A stretch of DNA of 64,000 nt from Spiroplasma ixodetis (GCF_027923845.1 NZ_AP026933.1:744001-808000); one strand, 5' to 3'. Positions 20,085-31,530 are shown, counted from the first letter of the stretch. Translations and numbers: made by a program. The notes: a model not told the origin generated them from the sequence alone.

Positions 20085-21440
20085 ATGAGTTTTGCTGACA
20101 TTATGTCAAAAAAAGTACAAAAAACATTAGAAAAAAATTTAAGTAAAAAAACTTTAACCATGGAAAATATGGAAGCAACAATTAAAGAATTCAGATTAAT
20201 TTTGTTAGAGGCTGATGTTAATTTTAGGGTGGTTAAAACTTTAACTAATGAAATTATTAATAAAGCAAAAGGTGAATTTATTAAAGAAGGCTTAGATCAA
20301 AAAGAAATGTTAATTAAAATTATTCATGATGAATTAACAAAGATTATGGGTACTAAGAATGTTGAATTAGATTTATCTACTAATCCTACTGTTATTATGA
20401 TAGTTGGTTTACAAGGTTCTGGTAAAACAACAACAATATCTAAACTAGCAAAGTTGTTAACAGATAAATATCAAAAAAAATGTTTACTAGTTGCAGGAGA
20501 TATTTATCGTCCAGCTGCTGTTGAACAATTAAAAGTTTTAGGAAAACAATTGAATATTGAAGTTTTTTCCCAAAAAAATGAAACCCCTACTAATATTGTT
20601 AAAAATGCTCAAATATATGCTAATAAAAATAAGTTTGATGTAATATTAATTGATACAGCTGGAAGATTACACATTGATGAAAAATTAATGCAAGAACTAG
20701 CAGAAATAAGAAAAATTACTTCACCAAAAGAAGTTTTACTTGTTTGTGATGGTATGGCAGGACAAGATATAATTAATGTTGCTATTGAGTTTAATAATAC
20801 TATTCCTATTACTGGAAGCATAATCACTAAATTAGATGGTACTGCTAAGGGTGGTTCAGCTCTTTCAATTTCTTATTTAACAAAGATTCCTGTTAAGTTC
20901 TTAGGAATGGGTGAAAAGGTAACTGATTTAGAGGTTTTTTATCCAGAAAGAATGGCAGAACGTATTTTAGGAATGGGTGATCTTACTACATTAATGGAGA
21001 AGTCCGAAAGTATAGTTTCAACTCGTGATGTTGAAGAAACTATGAATAGAATGATGTTAGGTCAATTTGATTTGAATGACCTTGTTAATCAAATGAAGCA
21101 AATTCAAAAAATGGGTAAATTGGGATCACTTGTAAAAATGATTCCTGGTATGTCTGCTAAAATTAGTGATGCTAAAATTAGTGATGCTGAAACTGATTTA
21201 AAAATAGCAGAATATATTATTGCTTCAACAACTGCTCAAGAACGTGAAAAGCCACAAATTTTACGTTATCCAACTAGAAAAGCAAGAGTATTAAAAGGCT
21301 CAGGTCGTTCAGAAAAAGAATTAAATAAAGTTTTAAATCAATTTGAAAAAACTAAAAAAGTTATGGATCAAATTGCTGGTCAGATTAAAAAAGGAGAAAT
21401 GCCAAATATTCCAGGATTAGATAAGTTAATAAAAAGTTAG
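20085..21440 (+). CDS. ffh: Signal recognition particle protein Ffh
   Basis: 451 aa, GTPase of the signal recognition particle that binds 4.5S RNA and signal peptides. N domain residues 1-90; G domain with G1 GLQGSGKTTT near 108, DTAGRLH near 190, and TKLDGTAKGG near 248; M domain from ~300 with GQFDLNDLVNQMKQIQKMG and a C-terminal RNA-binding helix region. An internal near-duplication (DAKISDAKISDAETD) marks the finger-loop zone. ATG behind AGAGGAG. The IS1595-like copy ends 85 bp upstream and may have displaced an original upstream gene. Confidence 0.96.
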   Translation: MSFADIMSKKVQKTLEKNLSKKTLTMENMEATIKEFRLILLEADVNFRVVKTLTNEIINKAKGEFIKEGLDQKEMLIKIIHDELTKIMGTKNVELDLSTNPTVIMIVGLQGSGKTTTISKLAKLLTDKYQKKCLLVAGDIYRPAAVEQLKVLGKQLNIEVFSQKNETPTNIVKNAQIYANKNKFDVILIDTAGRLHIDEKLMQELAEIRKITSPKEVLLVCDGMAGQDIINVAIEFNNTIPITGSIITKLDGTAKGGSALSISYLTKIPVKFLGMGEKVTDLEVFYPERMAERILGMGDLTTLMEKSESIVSTRDVEETMNRMMLGQFDLNDLVNQMKQIQKMGKLGSLVKMIPGMSAKISDAKISDAETDLKIAEYIIASTTAQEREKPQILRYPTRKARVLKGSGRSEKELNKVLNQFEKTKKVMDQIAGQIKKGEMPNIPGLDKLIKS

Positions 21441-21490
21441 AAAAATAAAAAAAATTTGTTATTTTTTGTTAATTTGTTAAAATTTATTTA

Positions 21491-21531
21491 ACTCAAGAAA
21501 TGTATAAAACTTTGATTTCTTGAGTTTTTAT
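21491..21531 (+). terminator. Intrinsic terminator of ffh
   Basis: Stem actcaagaaat / atttcttgagt (11 bp) followed by tttttat. The rest of 21532-21765 is AT-rich without a recognised feature. Confidence 0.8.
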
Positions 21532-21771
21532 AGATATTATTTTATTAAAATTTTTTTAAATTTTCTTCTTTGTTTTTAAAAATTTAATTTATTTTTTAAA
21601 GTAAAACTAGATTTTAAAAAGAAAATAGTGTTTAAATAGTGGGTTATTTTAAATTAAAAATATAACAAAAATTTATTTTTTCTTTTTCAGTTGCTTAATA
21701 ATATTTAGGGAACAAGATAACTTTGAATTGTGTTTAGTAAACAAATTAAATTCAGTTAGGAGACAATGATT

Positions 21772-22023
21772 ATGAAAGATACGTATACATCTGTTCGATT
21801 AGCTCAGAAGCCACAAAATTCTTTTGCTTGCTATCGATGTGGTAGAGTAATTTTGATAGCTGATTACTTAGAAGGAATAAATATTCAAGTTAATTGCAGT
21901 CGTTGTGGCTTTAAGAAGCGTGTTAATAGTATAAAGATAGAGAAAATAAACAGTAAACCAAATTCAGCGCTAAATTCTAATGAAATTTCAAAAGAAAAGA
22001 TAAATGAAATTTTTAATTCCTAA
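21772..22023 (+). CDS. Small zinc-ribbon protein at the head of the secretion-like cluster
   Basis: 83 aa from the ATG at 21772, nine bases after AGGAG (an in-frame ATG at 21766 is only three bases from it). Two CxxC pairs, CYRCG near residue 21 and CSRCGFKKR near 42, make a zinc ribbon, somewhat like the phage Mu Com regulator. The C-terminal 35 residues are polar. The next gene starts inside its last codons (20-nt overlap), so translation is probably coupled. Function not known; an RNA- or DNA-binding regulator of the cluster is a guess. Confidence 0.6.
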   Translation: MKDTYTSVRLAQKPQNSFACYRCGRVILIADYLEGINIQVNCSRCGFKKRVNSIKIEKINSKPNSALNSNEISKEKINEIFNS

Positions 22024-24688
22024 AACTATTAAATTTGTAAAATTACAAATTTGGAGAAGTGTTGGTTTAATTGATTTATTAATTATTTTAATGGTAGTTG
22101 GATTTGCTTCAATTATTATTTTATTGTTGCAAATTGATATTATTTTTAAAATATTAGCTGTTATTTTAGTTGGTTGTGCTACTATTCCGCTTACTTTTTA
22201 TTGACAGCCAAGAAAAAAAGGATGAGAAATTATTTTATTATGATTTAAATTTCATAGTAAAAATCGTTATTATAAATCTCAAAAAAATTCACAAATATTA
22301 GTACCATTTAAAAAAATTATTAGTAAGAATGTGATGCAATTAAATGTGAAAAATACAAATTATACTAGAGCTTTATTATTGGAGGGTTTTAATATTACAT
22401 TATTATCTAATGAAGAAGCCTCAAATAAAATTAAAGATTTAGCTGCAGCTTTTAAAATTATTAATATTTCTATGTCTTTAATAAAGATTGATATGCCTTT
22501 AGATATAACTGTACAAACTAATTTTTATAAAGAACAACTCGAAAAAATTGATTTAGAAAATATTAGTGAAAAAGCAAAATTAGCAAGAAAATTTCAAATG
22601 ATATCAGCAATTAATGCTAATAATGAAATTCAAAATCAAAATGAAATGACGCAACCATTTTTTTACTTATTTTTTTATTCATCAAATCAAGAAAAATTAA
22701 AAGAAGAAGTAAATGCTTTTAAAAATTATATCAGTCGTAGTGGTGTTAAAGCTAGTGATATTAATTGTTTTGAAATGATGGTTGTTTATAGTAAATTAAT
22801 AAATTCTAATGAAAATGCTTCCTTAGAAGAAATGTTTACTACAAAAAAAGAAGAAACTGTTAAAAGTAAAGATTTAACTAATGATTTGGCGATTAAAGAA
22901 TTATTAGTTCATAAGAATAATTTAGAATTTGCTAATTGTTTTCAAACTGTTTATAACATATATGATTATCCATTTGAAGTTTCAACAGTCTGATTAGCAA
23001 ATTTAGTAAATATTCCTAATACTAGTTTAATCTTTACTTTTAATAGTATCAGTGAAGAAAGTGCTAAAAAACAATTGAATAAAGCTATGCAAAATTTAGC
23101 AACTTTAAATTTTATGACAAAATCATTATCAGAACGAAGAGATTATGATTATCATTATCAATCATTAAATGAATTATTAGATCAAATTGCTGGTGGTGAA
23201 AAAATATTTAATACTAATATGTATTTGTTAATTAATGGTGCTGATCGTAAGCAACTTAAACAAAATATTAGTACTGCCGAATACGAAATAAAAAATAATA
23301 ATATGAAGTTTGATAAATTATATTATCGTCAATTAGAAGCTTTTTTATCAGTAATGCCAGATAGTGCTGATTGATTTAAAGAAACAGGTCACGAAATGCC
23401 ATGTTTAACAATAGGTGCTAGTTTTCCTTTTTTAAATCAAGAATTAAATGATAAACAAGGATTATTTCTTGGATTTAATGAAAGTGGTAATAAAGTATTT
23501 TTTGATCAAAGAACTAAAAGTAGTACTCGTAAAAATCATAATCAACTAATTATTGGTACTAGTGGTTCAGGAAAATCTTATACTTCTAAAAAAGAAGTAA
23601 ATTATCAAATTATGCTTGGTCATAAAGTAATTGTTATTGATCCTGAACGTGAATATCGCGATTTATGTAATTATCATGATGGAAGTTGAATTGATGTTGG
23701 TGATGGTTCTTCTGGCAATATTAATCCATTTCAAATTACATTGGCACTGAGTGATGATAATACTAATGATAATAATACTCGTGATATTTTAGCACCACAT
23801 ATGCAATTCTTAGAACAATTTTTAAACGTTGCTACTGGTGGATTAACGAGAAATGAATCAAGTTTATTAATGATTTATGTAAATTTAATGTATGAAAAAT
23901 TTGGTATTACTTCTCGAACAAAAATTCATTTATTAAAACCAAATCAATTTCCAATTTTTCAAGATTTATATGATATTATTGAATCTGATATGGTTAAAGA
24001 AGAAGAGATTAGAAGTAAAAATGAATTAAAAAATTTACTAATTATATTATCAAGATTTGCAACTGGTGGTACTGATGCTAATTTATGAAATGCTCATACT
24101 AATATTAATAGCAGTAGTTTATTACAAGTTTATGATTTATATACTTTAACGCAATCAGGGAATAAACGTTTAGTTAACGCTCAAATGTTTTTAATTTTGA
24201 AATATATTGAAAATGAAGTACGAAAGAATAAAAATGATAATGAAATTAATAATAAACAACAATGAATTTCAATTACTATTGATGAAGCCCATTTACTTAT
24301 TGATAAAGAATTTCCAGCAGCATTATTATTTATGTATCAAATTGTTAAGAGAATTCGTAAGTATACAGGTATGATAAATATTATTACACAAAATATTAAC
24401 GATTTTCTTGGTTCTGAAGAAATTAAAAAATATACTACTGCTATTATTAACTCAAGTCAATATTTAAAAGTATTAAACTTACAACCTCATGATTTAGCAG
24501 CATTAAATGAATTGTATTCTTCATATGGTGGTATTTCTGCTAATGAAACTGATTTTATTGCTCGTGCTAAAGTTGGTGAATGTCTTTTTGCTATTTCTAG
24601 TTTATATCGTATGTGTTTAAATATTAATGTTAGTGATGCTGAAAAACAAGCAATTAAAAATATAAAAAATAAAGAAATTGAAAATTAG
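22004..24688 (+). CDS. VirB4/TraE-like conjugation ATPase with VirB3-like N-terminus
   Basis: 894 aa with TGA as Trp. Residues ~20-66 hold two membrane helices of VirB3/PrgI type. The middle is the VirB4 N-terminal domain. The ATPase domain follows, with Walker A GTSGSGKS near 518, a DPEREYRDL motif at ~546, Walker B ITIDEAHLLID near 757 and an arginine/Gln motif around NIITQNINDFLGS. In type IV secretion this ATPase powers pilus and channel assembly at the inner face of the membrane. All frames are continuous with no indels, unlike most genes around. The protein matches the TraE/TrsE group seen in Mollicute plasmids and ICEs. Confidence 0.88.
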
Positions 24689-24758
24689 TATATTTTTTAT
24701 ACATTATCGATTTCATCAATAATTGTTAATTTATTTTTAAATTAAATAAAGATACTTT

Positions 24759-24800
24759 CATATTAATAAAACTTATAAGTTTTATTAATATGATTTTATT
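24759..24800 (+). terminator. Strong hairpin terminator after the VirB4-like gene
   Basis: Perfect 16-bp stem catattaataaaactt / aagttttattaatatg with a 2-base loop, then attttattt. It ends the first transcription unit of the cluster. 24689-24758 shows nothing else. Confidence 0.8.
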
Positions 24801-24857
24801 TAAATAATAAATTTTATAAAATAATAAAAAATAAGTTGATAAAATTGAAAATTTTTA

Positions 24858-24885
24858 TTTACTTTATTTTAAAACCAACTATAAT
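24858..24885 (+). promoter_or_regulatory. Promoter of the pilin-VirB6-TraG operon
   Basis: TTTACT at 24858-24863, 16 bases, perfect TATAAT at 24880-24885. This predicts a leader of about 160 nt before the pilin-like gene, containing the 39-nt palindrome at 24928-24966. Confidence 0.5.
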
Positions 24886-24927
24886 TAATGTGTATCAACA
24901 TTATTTATAACATATGAATTTGACTGT

Positions 24928-24966
24928 AAGTCCTAATTTATCTCTTTAAGGAGTAAAATAGGGCTT
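24928..24966 (+). promoter_or_regulatory. Leader palindrome upstream of the pilin-like gene
   Basis: Two 19-base arms (aagtcctaatttatctctt and its near complement aaggagtaaaatagggctt) meet at the centre with most positions paired. The 3' arm contains aaggag, and the tail attatatt follows. Could be an attenuator, a processing site or an operator. Confidence 0.5.
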
Positions 24967-25053
24967 ATTATATTATTAGATAAATTCATGCTTTATAAAC
25001 AATTTTGATTAGTAAATAATTTTATTTTTTTATTATTTAAGGAGAAAAAACTT

Positions 25054-25356
25054 ATGATTTTTAATTATCTATCAGATGGACCTGATATAAATAAAATCAT
25101 TGATGTAGCAAAACCTTATGTTTCGGCACTTGCAGGATTGCTAATTGCTGCTTTAATTGCATTTAGTGTTTTTAAAATAATTATATTGGCAAAAGATTTA
25201 GCGGCTGCTGGTGATGATCCACAACGTAGAAGTGAGATTAAAAAAGCGTTTATGTATACATTAATTGCACCAATTATTGGTATTACTGCATCAGCAATAA
25301 TAATTGCTCTTGTGCAAGCCTTTGGTGGTAATCCAAATATTCTTCCTACTAACTAA
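25054..25356 (+). CDS. Pilin-like conjugal transfer protein (VirB2/TrbC type)
   Basis: 100 aa. Two hydrophobic helices (residues ~22-45 and ~70-92) are separated by a short charged loop (AKDLAAAGDDPQRRSEIKK), the usual plan of VirB2/TrbC pilins. It resembles the Mbov_0395-type pilin-like proteins of mycoplasma ICEs. There is no clear cleavable signal peptide. Strong AAGGAG 9 bases before ATG. Placed before a VirB6-like gene, as in other small T4SS clusters. Confidence 0.7.
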   Translation: MIFNYLSDGPDINKIIDVAKPYVSALAGLLIAALIAFSVFKIIILAKDLAAAGDDPQRRSEIKKAFMYTLIAPIIGITASAIIIALVQAFGGNPNILPTN

Positions 25357-25410
25357 AGAAAGTTATATATTAACTTGATATTAAGTTATGAAGAGAAAAG
25401 AGATGAAAAT

Positions 25411-26769
25411 ATGGATTGACTAACAGATATTATACTAGGAGCTTTATTATTTATTCCTTGACTTATTTTCATTCAAGGACCATTATATTTAATTGACATT
25501 TTATTGAGATCACCTAATCATGGTCATGGCGGCATATTTGATTATTTAACAACTGATGCGATAACTAATTTAGTTTTTGGAGATTTTACTAAAGACCCAC
25601 TTAATAGTAAAAATTTACCAGTATTTTTTTCAGCATTAGCAATTGTTTCAATTGGCGTAATACTTATTATGTTTATTATGCAATTAATTATTATCCAATT
25701 TACTGAAACACATACAATTAGAGAAAAATTAGGTAAGGCTATAAAAAATACATTTTTAGCTTTTTTAGTAATTGTTTTCATTCCATTTTTTATGAGTACT
25801 ATAAATTATTTAATAACAGGATTATTGGCAGTTTTACAAATTACAGCTTTAGGAAAAAAAGCTAGTTTAGCTGATTTATTATGAGGTATTGGTGCACCCG
25901 ATGCTAATTCTGCTCAGCATGATCCTGGTGTTTATTCAATGCCATCTATTTCTCAATTAAAACATTGAAACTTTATTCTTGAAATTATTGCGGTGTGATT
26001 TACTTTATATGTATTATTTGTTGCATCAATGACATTGGTTGAAAGAATTATTGATTTATTACTTTTATTTTCAATATCACCAATTGTTGCTTCTATGATG
26101 CCTGTTGATCAAGGAAAAAGATTGGGTGTTTGAAAAGAAATGGTAATAGGTAAGTTTATTATTGGTCCAGGAACAATGTTACCTATTTATATATTCCTTG
26201 AAATATTACCAAAAGCAATAGTAGATATTACTAATAATACTAATTTTAGTTGACTTGAAAAACAAGTTTTATATACATTATTTTGTACAGCCGGTGCTAT
26301 TAGTTGTTTAAGAACTCAAAAAATTATTAATCACTTAGTAACACAAAACTTAGGTGTACAAAGTGCTATTGATTCTAATGGATCAGCTATTGCTGGAAAT
26401 ATTATGGGTAAAGCTCGGACTTTTGCTAGCCTTGCAGCCGGTGGTGCTGGTGCATTAAAACTTGGAAAACAAATTGCATTTGGTGGTGCTAAAGATGGAA
26501 GAAATCCTGATGGTAGCGAAAAGAAAGCAAATGGACTATTAAAAAATGGTATCGCGGGTTATTTAGGTAAAGGTACTAAAGGAGTTGCTAAAGGAATTGG
26601 TAAATTTCAAAATTCTAATGATCATGGTACTAAATGACAAGATACAAAAAATAATTTAAAAAGTCCTTTCGTTGGATTAAAAAATATGGCTAATGCTGCT
26701 TTTAAGGAACGTGTTGTAAATTTAAATAATATTAGAAAGAATGCAAGAAGAGGAGATTCTGATGAATAA
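25411..26769 (+). CDS. VirB6-like multi-spanning membrane protein of the T4SS-like cluster
   Basis: 452 aa with TGA as Trp. About seven membrane helices lie in residues 1-330, including ALAIVSIGVILIMFIMQLII and LLLLFSISPIVASMMPVDQG, the last typical of VirB6/TrbL-type channel components. The C-terminal 120 residues are Gly/Lys-rich (NIMGKARTFASLAAGGAGA; GYLGKGTKGVAKGIGKF) and probably cytoplasmic. It resembles the Mbov_0396-type ICE membrane proteins. ATG at 25411 (frame confirmed by the W-containing MDWLTDI) follows GAGAAAAGAGA 55 bp after the pilin gene. Confidence 0.75.
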
Positions 26770-26803
26770 AAAAGTAAAATATTAAAATCTTGGAGAAATA
26801 ATC

Positions 26804-26932
26804 ATGAAATTTAAAAAAACAAAAAATGAATTTAAAAAGAAAAAAAGTTATCGTTGAAGACGTAATGTAACTATTGGTATTTTATTATTAATAATATCAG
26901 GTATTGCTGGTGTTATTTCCCAATATGGGTAA
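26804..26932 (+). CDS. 42-aa single-pass membrane peptide
   Basis: ATG behind TTGGAGAA. A basic N-terminus (KKTKNEFKKKKSYRW) precedes one hydrophobic helix (VTIGILLLIISGIAGVI) and a short tail. It has the same strand and tight spacing as its neighbours (35 bp after the VirB6-like gene, 45 bp before the coupling ATPase). Possibly a small accessory lipid- or channel-associated subunit. No family recognised. Confidence 0.6.
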
Positions 26933-26977
26933 AATATAAATTATTATAAAATATATAAAAAATAAAGGAACATAAAA

Positions 26978-28861
26978 ATGAAATTTATTCGTCAAAAAAA
27001 ATGAGTACTACCAGCAGTAATTATAATTGTTATACCCTTTTTAGTATTAATAAATACTTTATTAGTTTATGCTTTAGTCTTTGTTCGTAACATGTTTTCT
27101 CATAGTGGGGATAATCAACAACCATTTACACTTAAATTTTTAATACAGGATGTTATTAATTATTGATTAATATTTTTAATTCTATTTCTTATTGAATTTT
27201 CAGTTTTATTATCTTACTTTATGATTCATAAATATAAAATTTATCGTGAAACTCATAATAAAAGTCGCTTTTTACGTGATTCAAAAAATAAAGTGTATGG
27301 ATCTGCTGCTTGATTAACACCCACTGAAATTGCTAATACCTTTCCTTTATCAAAAACTGTTGAAAATGATTACGGTATTGTTGTTCAAACAACAAAGACT
27401 AAAATTGGTGGTGTCCAATTTAATATTAAGTCTGATGCTCATAATATTGTAATTGGGGGAACAGGAAGTGGTAAAACTCAAAAATTAGTTATTCCAACTA
27501 TATATTTAAATGCCCAATCAAAAATTAAACCATCAATGGTTATTACTGACCCAAAAGGAGAATTATTTCAAAATCATTCTAAAATATTAAAAGATAATGG
27601 TTACGATGTTTATGTTATTAATTTACGTGATACATCAGTATCTAATTCATGAAATCCTTTTGTTAAAGTATATGATTTTTATGTAGAATCAATGCGTTTA
27701 AAAAAAGAAAATAATCCTTTAAATGAATCAATTACTTATGAATCAATGGCATTATCATGAATTAATGATATTGTTGAAGCCTTATTTCCTGAATCAGATC
27801 CAAAACAAAAATTTTGAAATCAATCAGCGATGCAAGTTGTTAAATCAATTATGTTATTTATGCTAGAACAACTTGAAGATCAACCTGATGTTCCGTTAAA
27901 ATACTTTAGTATGTCAAATGCTGCTATTGTTGCTACTAATCGTCAACGATATGTTGAAATTCTAAAAAAAATGCCAACTCATAGTTTAGCTCGTCAAATT
28001 GGTTTAGGTGCATTAGAAGGTGCTGAAGAAACTGCGGGATCAATTAGTCAAATGGTTGCTAATGGATTACGTTTATTTACTGATCCAGTGACACGAAATA
28101 TTAGTTGTAGTAATGATATAAATTTAGATGAAATTGTAAAAAAACCAAGTGCTGTTTTCTTAGTTGTACCTGATGAAAGTAATGAACGTAATGCTTTTGT
28201 ATCAATGTTTATTGCACAGTTATATAAAAATACAATTCGTTATGCAAGTACTTTGCCTGATATTAAATTACCACGTCCTTTATACTTTTTATTTGATGAG
28301 TTTGGTAATATACCAACGATTGCTAGTATGGCACAAATGATTACTGTTGCACGAAGTCGTAATATTTTTTTCATGATGATTATGCAAGATTTACAACAAT
28401 TAACACAAAAATATGGTAAAGAAACAGCAGAAACTATTTTTAATAACTGTATTTTGCATACTTTTTTGCAAACTATGGATTTACAAACTGCTAATAAATA
28501 TTCAGATATGTTCGGTGAAAAAACAATTATTAATTATAGCCATTCTGGTAATAAAGATAAAAAAGCTGATAATATTAATTCATCATTACAAGGTAAAAAA
28601 TTAATTACAGGTAGTGAGTTAATGAAATTAGATTTTGATACTGCTGTTATTTTTTTAGCAAAACATAATCCAGCAAAAACACGTTTAATTCCGTTTTATG
28701 AATGAGGAAGTAAACCGGCAGGACAAGCAACTGTTACAAATGCTTCACGTTTAATTGATTTTAATAAAGATTATTATTTAAGTTATATTGGCTTATTCTA
28801 TTATATTGAGAAAAGAAAAAATCCACAAGCTGCTGCCGAAAGAGAAAAATCAGAAAAATAA
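26978..28861 (+). CDS. TraG/VirD4-type coupling ATPase
   Basis: 627 aa with TGA as Trp. Two N-terminal membrane helices (residues ~9-33 and ~62-84) precede the TraG domain: Walker A GGTGSGKTQKL near 160, ITDPKGEL, and Walker B LFDEFGNIPT near 437 with ARSRNIFFMMIMQDLQQL after it. Coupling proteins bring DNA or protein substrates to the type IV channel. It closes the operon; no relaxase or integrase gene is near it. Frame fully intact. 28862-29045 downstream is AT-rich with no recognised feature. Confidence 0.9.
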
Positions 28862-29045
28862 AAAACAAACAATAGTTAAGAAATTGTATATAAAAGAATA
28901 TTTATTTTAATATATAAATGTATATTATTGATAGATATAGAAAATAACGATATACTTATTTCATGAATAGATCAAAAATATAAGTTTTACTTTTTATAAA
29001 TTATGCTAAAAAAGGTAAGTACATAATAATGTTAAATATTATAAA

Positions 29046-29053
29046 TTAACTTA
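29046..29053. repeat. 8-bp target duplication ttaactta
   Basis: The same eight bases are at 29993-30000 on the other side of IS1595-like copy 7. A perfect duplication, so a recent insertion. Confidence 0.92.
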
Positions 29054-29992
29054 GGCTTTTCTCCCTTTATGTACTATTTTAATTTTATCACATAAATGCT
29101 GAGAAAAACCTATCTACGGACTTCTCCCCACATTTTTAAATCAAACATAGCATTACAGTTTCAAAACTAGGTATCTTGTTGAATTTATATGCAGCTTCTT
29201 TAGCATATAAATGAACATGATGTTTTGCAACTTTGATATGTGTTTTAAATGTTCTTCTTATATGTTTTCAAACTGATTCAATTTGGTTGGTATTTACACC
29301 AATTTTTGAAACATAGCCATCTTGATGGTTAACTGTTTCATGCTTAATGAAAACTGATTTAAAATCGCAATATCCTTTTCAAGAATCAGTATATACAAGA
29401 CATTTTGAAGAAATGTGGTTTTTTGCAAACTGCAAAAGATTTTTACTCTTTGCGTTTTTCAATACTTTCACAATTAAATTATTGGTTGTTTTTTGATAAA
29501 TGCCAACAATCAAGGTTTTATTCACCAAGGATCTTCCTTGTTTTTTAAAACCCATATGTGAAAGATACATTTCATCAATTTGCACTGTACCTTCAACAAT
29601 AAATTGAGGTTTTTGTTTTGCAATACGTGTTCTGATTTTATGAGTCATTCTTCAAGCAGTTTTCAAAGTCACTCCCAATTCTTTTGCAATATCTGTTGAT
29701 GGAATTGCATGTTTGGTGTTTATTCATCTAAAGATAAGATAAAACCAAGATGTTAAAGATGTTTGTGACCTTGAAAATATGGTGCCTGTGAGAATGCTAA
29801 ATGTTTGATTACATTTTAAACATCTCATTCTTTTTAAATCAGAAGTATTCAAATTAAAACTAAAACACCTAATACATTTGTTTTCTTTCAAATTTGCTAT
29901 ATATGCAAGACATTGCTGTTCAGTTTGAAAAGCATTGTTGAATTCATTCAGTTTCATTATTCCCTCCACAAGTACATGTGGGGAGAAGTCCG
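29054..29992 (-). mobile_element. IS1595-like element, copy 7 (intact)
   Basis: 939 bp, both ends, perfect 8-bp duplication. It sits between the secretion-like cluster and pgsA, 27 bp before the pgsA start, so it must have replaced or moved the pgsA promoter. Confidence 0.93.
29136..29957 (-). CDS. IS1595-family transposase (intact)
   Basis: 273 aa, same protein as copy 2 apart from a Gly to Ala change in KHAIPS. ATG at 29957 behind GGAGGG. Zinc ribbon and DDE blocks complete. Confidence 0.9.
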
Positions 29993-30018
29993 TTAACTTA
30001 TATGAAAGGATTTTAAAT

Positions 30019-30660
30019 ATGAATGTTCCCAATATTATTTCTTTAATAAGATTAATATTAGTTCCAATTATTGTTAGTTTAATGATTATCGGTCCAATAG
30101 ATAATGATAATTTTTATCATCTTTGAATAACAAGTATTAATATTAATAATTATAGTTTACCAATTAGTTGGTTAATAGCAGCAATTTTATTTATTATTGC
30201 TGCCATTAGTGATTTTATTGATGGATGATGAGCAAGAAAATTTAATCAGGTAACAACTTTTGGTAAATTTTTTGATTCAATTGCAGATAAACTTTTAACT
30301 AATGGTGTTTTAATTGTAATGGCATGTGGTACTATAATTCCGGTTTGAATGGTAGTTATTTTGGTATTACGTGATTTTATTATTGATGTAGTTCGTCAAA
30401 TTTTGGCTACTAAAGGCACAGTAATGGCTGCTGATAAATATGGTAGAATAAAGGCAGCAGTACAAATGTTAGGAATTACAATTTTATTTTTTATTAATTG
30501 ACGATTTTTAAATGGTAGTGTTAATGGTCATAGTAATAATGATCAATATGGTTTAATTAATCAATTAGTAATGATACCAATGTACGTTGCTACAGTATTA
30601 AGTATTTTTAGTGCTTATAATTATATTAGTTCAAATAGTAAAAAAATGTTTAATATCTAA
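30019..30660 (+). CDS. pgsA: CDP-diacylglycerol-glycerol-3-phosphate 3-phosphatidyltransferase
   Basis: 213 aa membrane enzyme making phosphatidylglycerol phosphate. The CDP-alcohol phosphotransferase signature is complete: DFIDGWWAR, then G-x3-D-x3-D in TFGKFFDSIADK (residues ~66-95). About six membrane helices. ATG at 30019 behind AAAGGA. Two other in-frame starts upstream are inside the IS end and can be ignored. The dehydrogenase gene follows 23 bp later. Confidence 0.93.
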
Positions 30661-30683
30661 AAATAAAAGGAGTATTAATATAA

Positions 30684-31490
30684 ATGATAAATAAAGTAAT
30701 TGTTTTGAATCAGTGAGCAGTAGTTACAGGAGCGTCTAAAGGATTGGGATATTATTACTGTCAAGCATTATTATCACAAGGTTATCACGTATTAGGGGTA
30801 TCACGTGATAGTAAAAAAATATTAGAATTAGCAGATAAGTATCCACACTTACAAGTTAAAAATTATGATTTAGATTTATCTGATTTAAAAAATATTTATA
30901 AATTATTTGAGTTATCAAAAGAATTAAATGTAACAGTAGTTATTAATAATGCTGGTTATGGTGTTTGAGGAACATTTGCAGATAGCATGTTAGAACAAGA
31001 ATTAAATATGATTAATTTAAATATTTCTTGTTTACATATTTTAACAAAGTTATTTGTTCAACGTTTTAGTAAAAATAATTATGGTCGTGTTATTAATATT
31101 GGAAGTATGGCAGCTTTTAGTCCAGGGCCTGTTTTTGCTAGTTATTATGCTTCTAAATCATATGTTTGAAGTTTAGGTGTTGCAGTTAATTATGAATTAA
31201 AAAGAGCAAAAAGTAAAGTAAGAGTAATTACAATTTGTCCAGGTCCATTAAAAACTGAATTTTGAAATCGTAGTAGTAATGGTAAAGGAAATAAAGAACA
31301 TTATAGTTCATTATTACCAGTTTTAGATACTGAAACTTATGCTAAAAAGTCTTTACAAACAGCCTTAAAAACAAAAAGAAAAAGTTTTATTATTACAGGA
31401 ATTTCTAATAAAATTACAAGAACTATTATTAGAATATTACCTTTAAAAACAGTACTTAAATTAGTATATAATTATCAAAAAAATCGCTAA
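30684..31490 (+). CDS. Short-chain dehydrogenase/reductase
   Basis: 268 aa with TGA as Trp. Rossmann cofactor motif TGASKGLG at residues ~16-23, NNAGYG at ~91, the catalytic Ser in NIGSMAAF and YxxxK in YYASK. PGPLKTEFW after it is the usual substrate-loop start. Substrate unknown; NADP(H) preference is not decidable by eye. ATG behind AAAGGAG. Probably co-transcribed with pgsA. Confidence 0.88.
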
Positions 31491-31530
31491 TAATGAATTT
31501 CATTTTTTATTTTAATCGTAAAAATTATTA

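Noticed and set aside
22004-28861. VirB4-, VirB6- and TraG-like genes as broken by many stops
   Set aside because: All internal stops are TGA in conserved Trp positions; under code 4 the frames are continuous.
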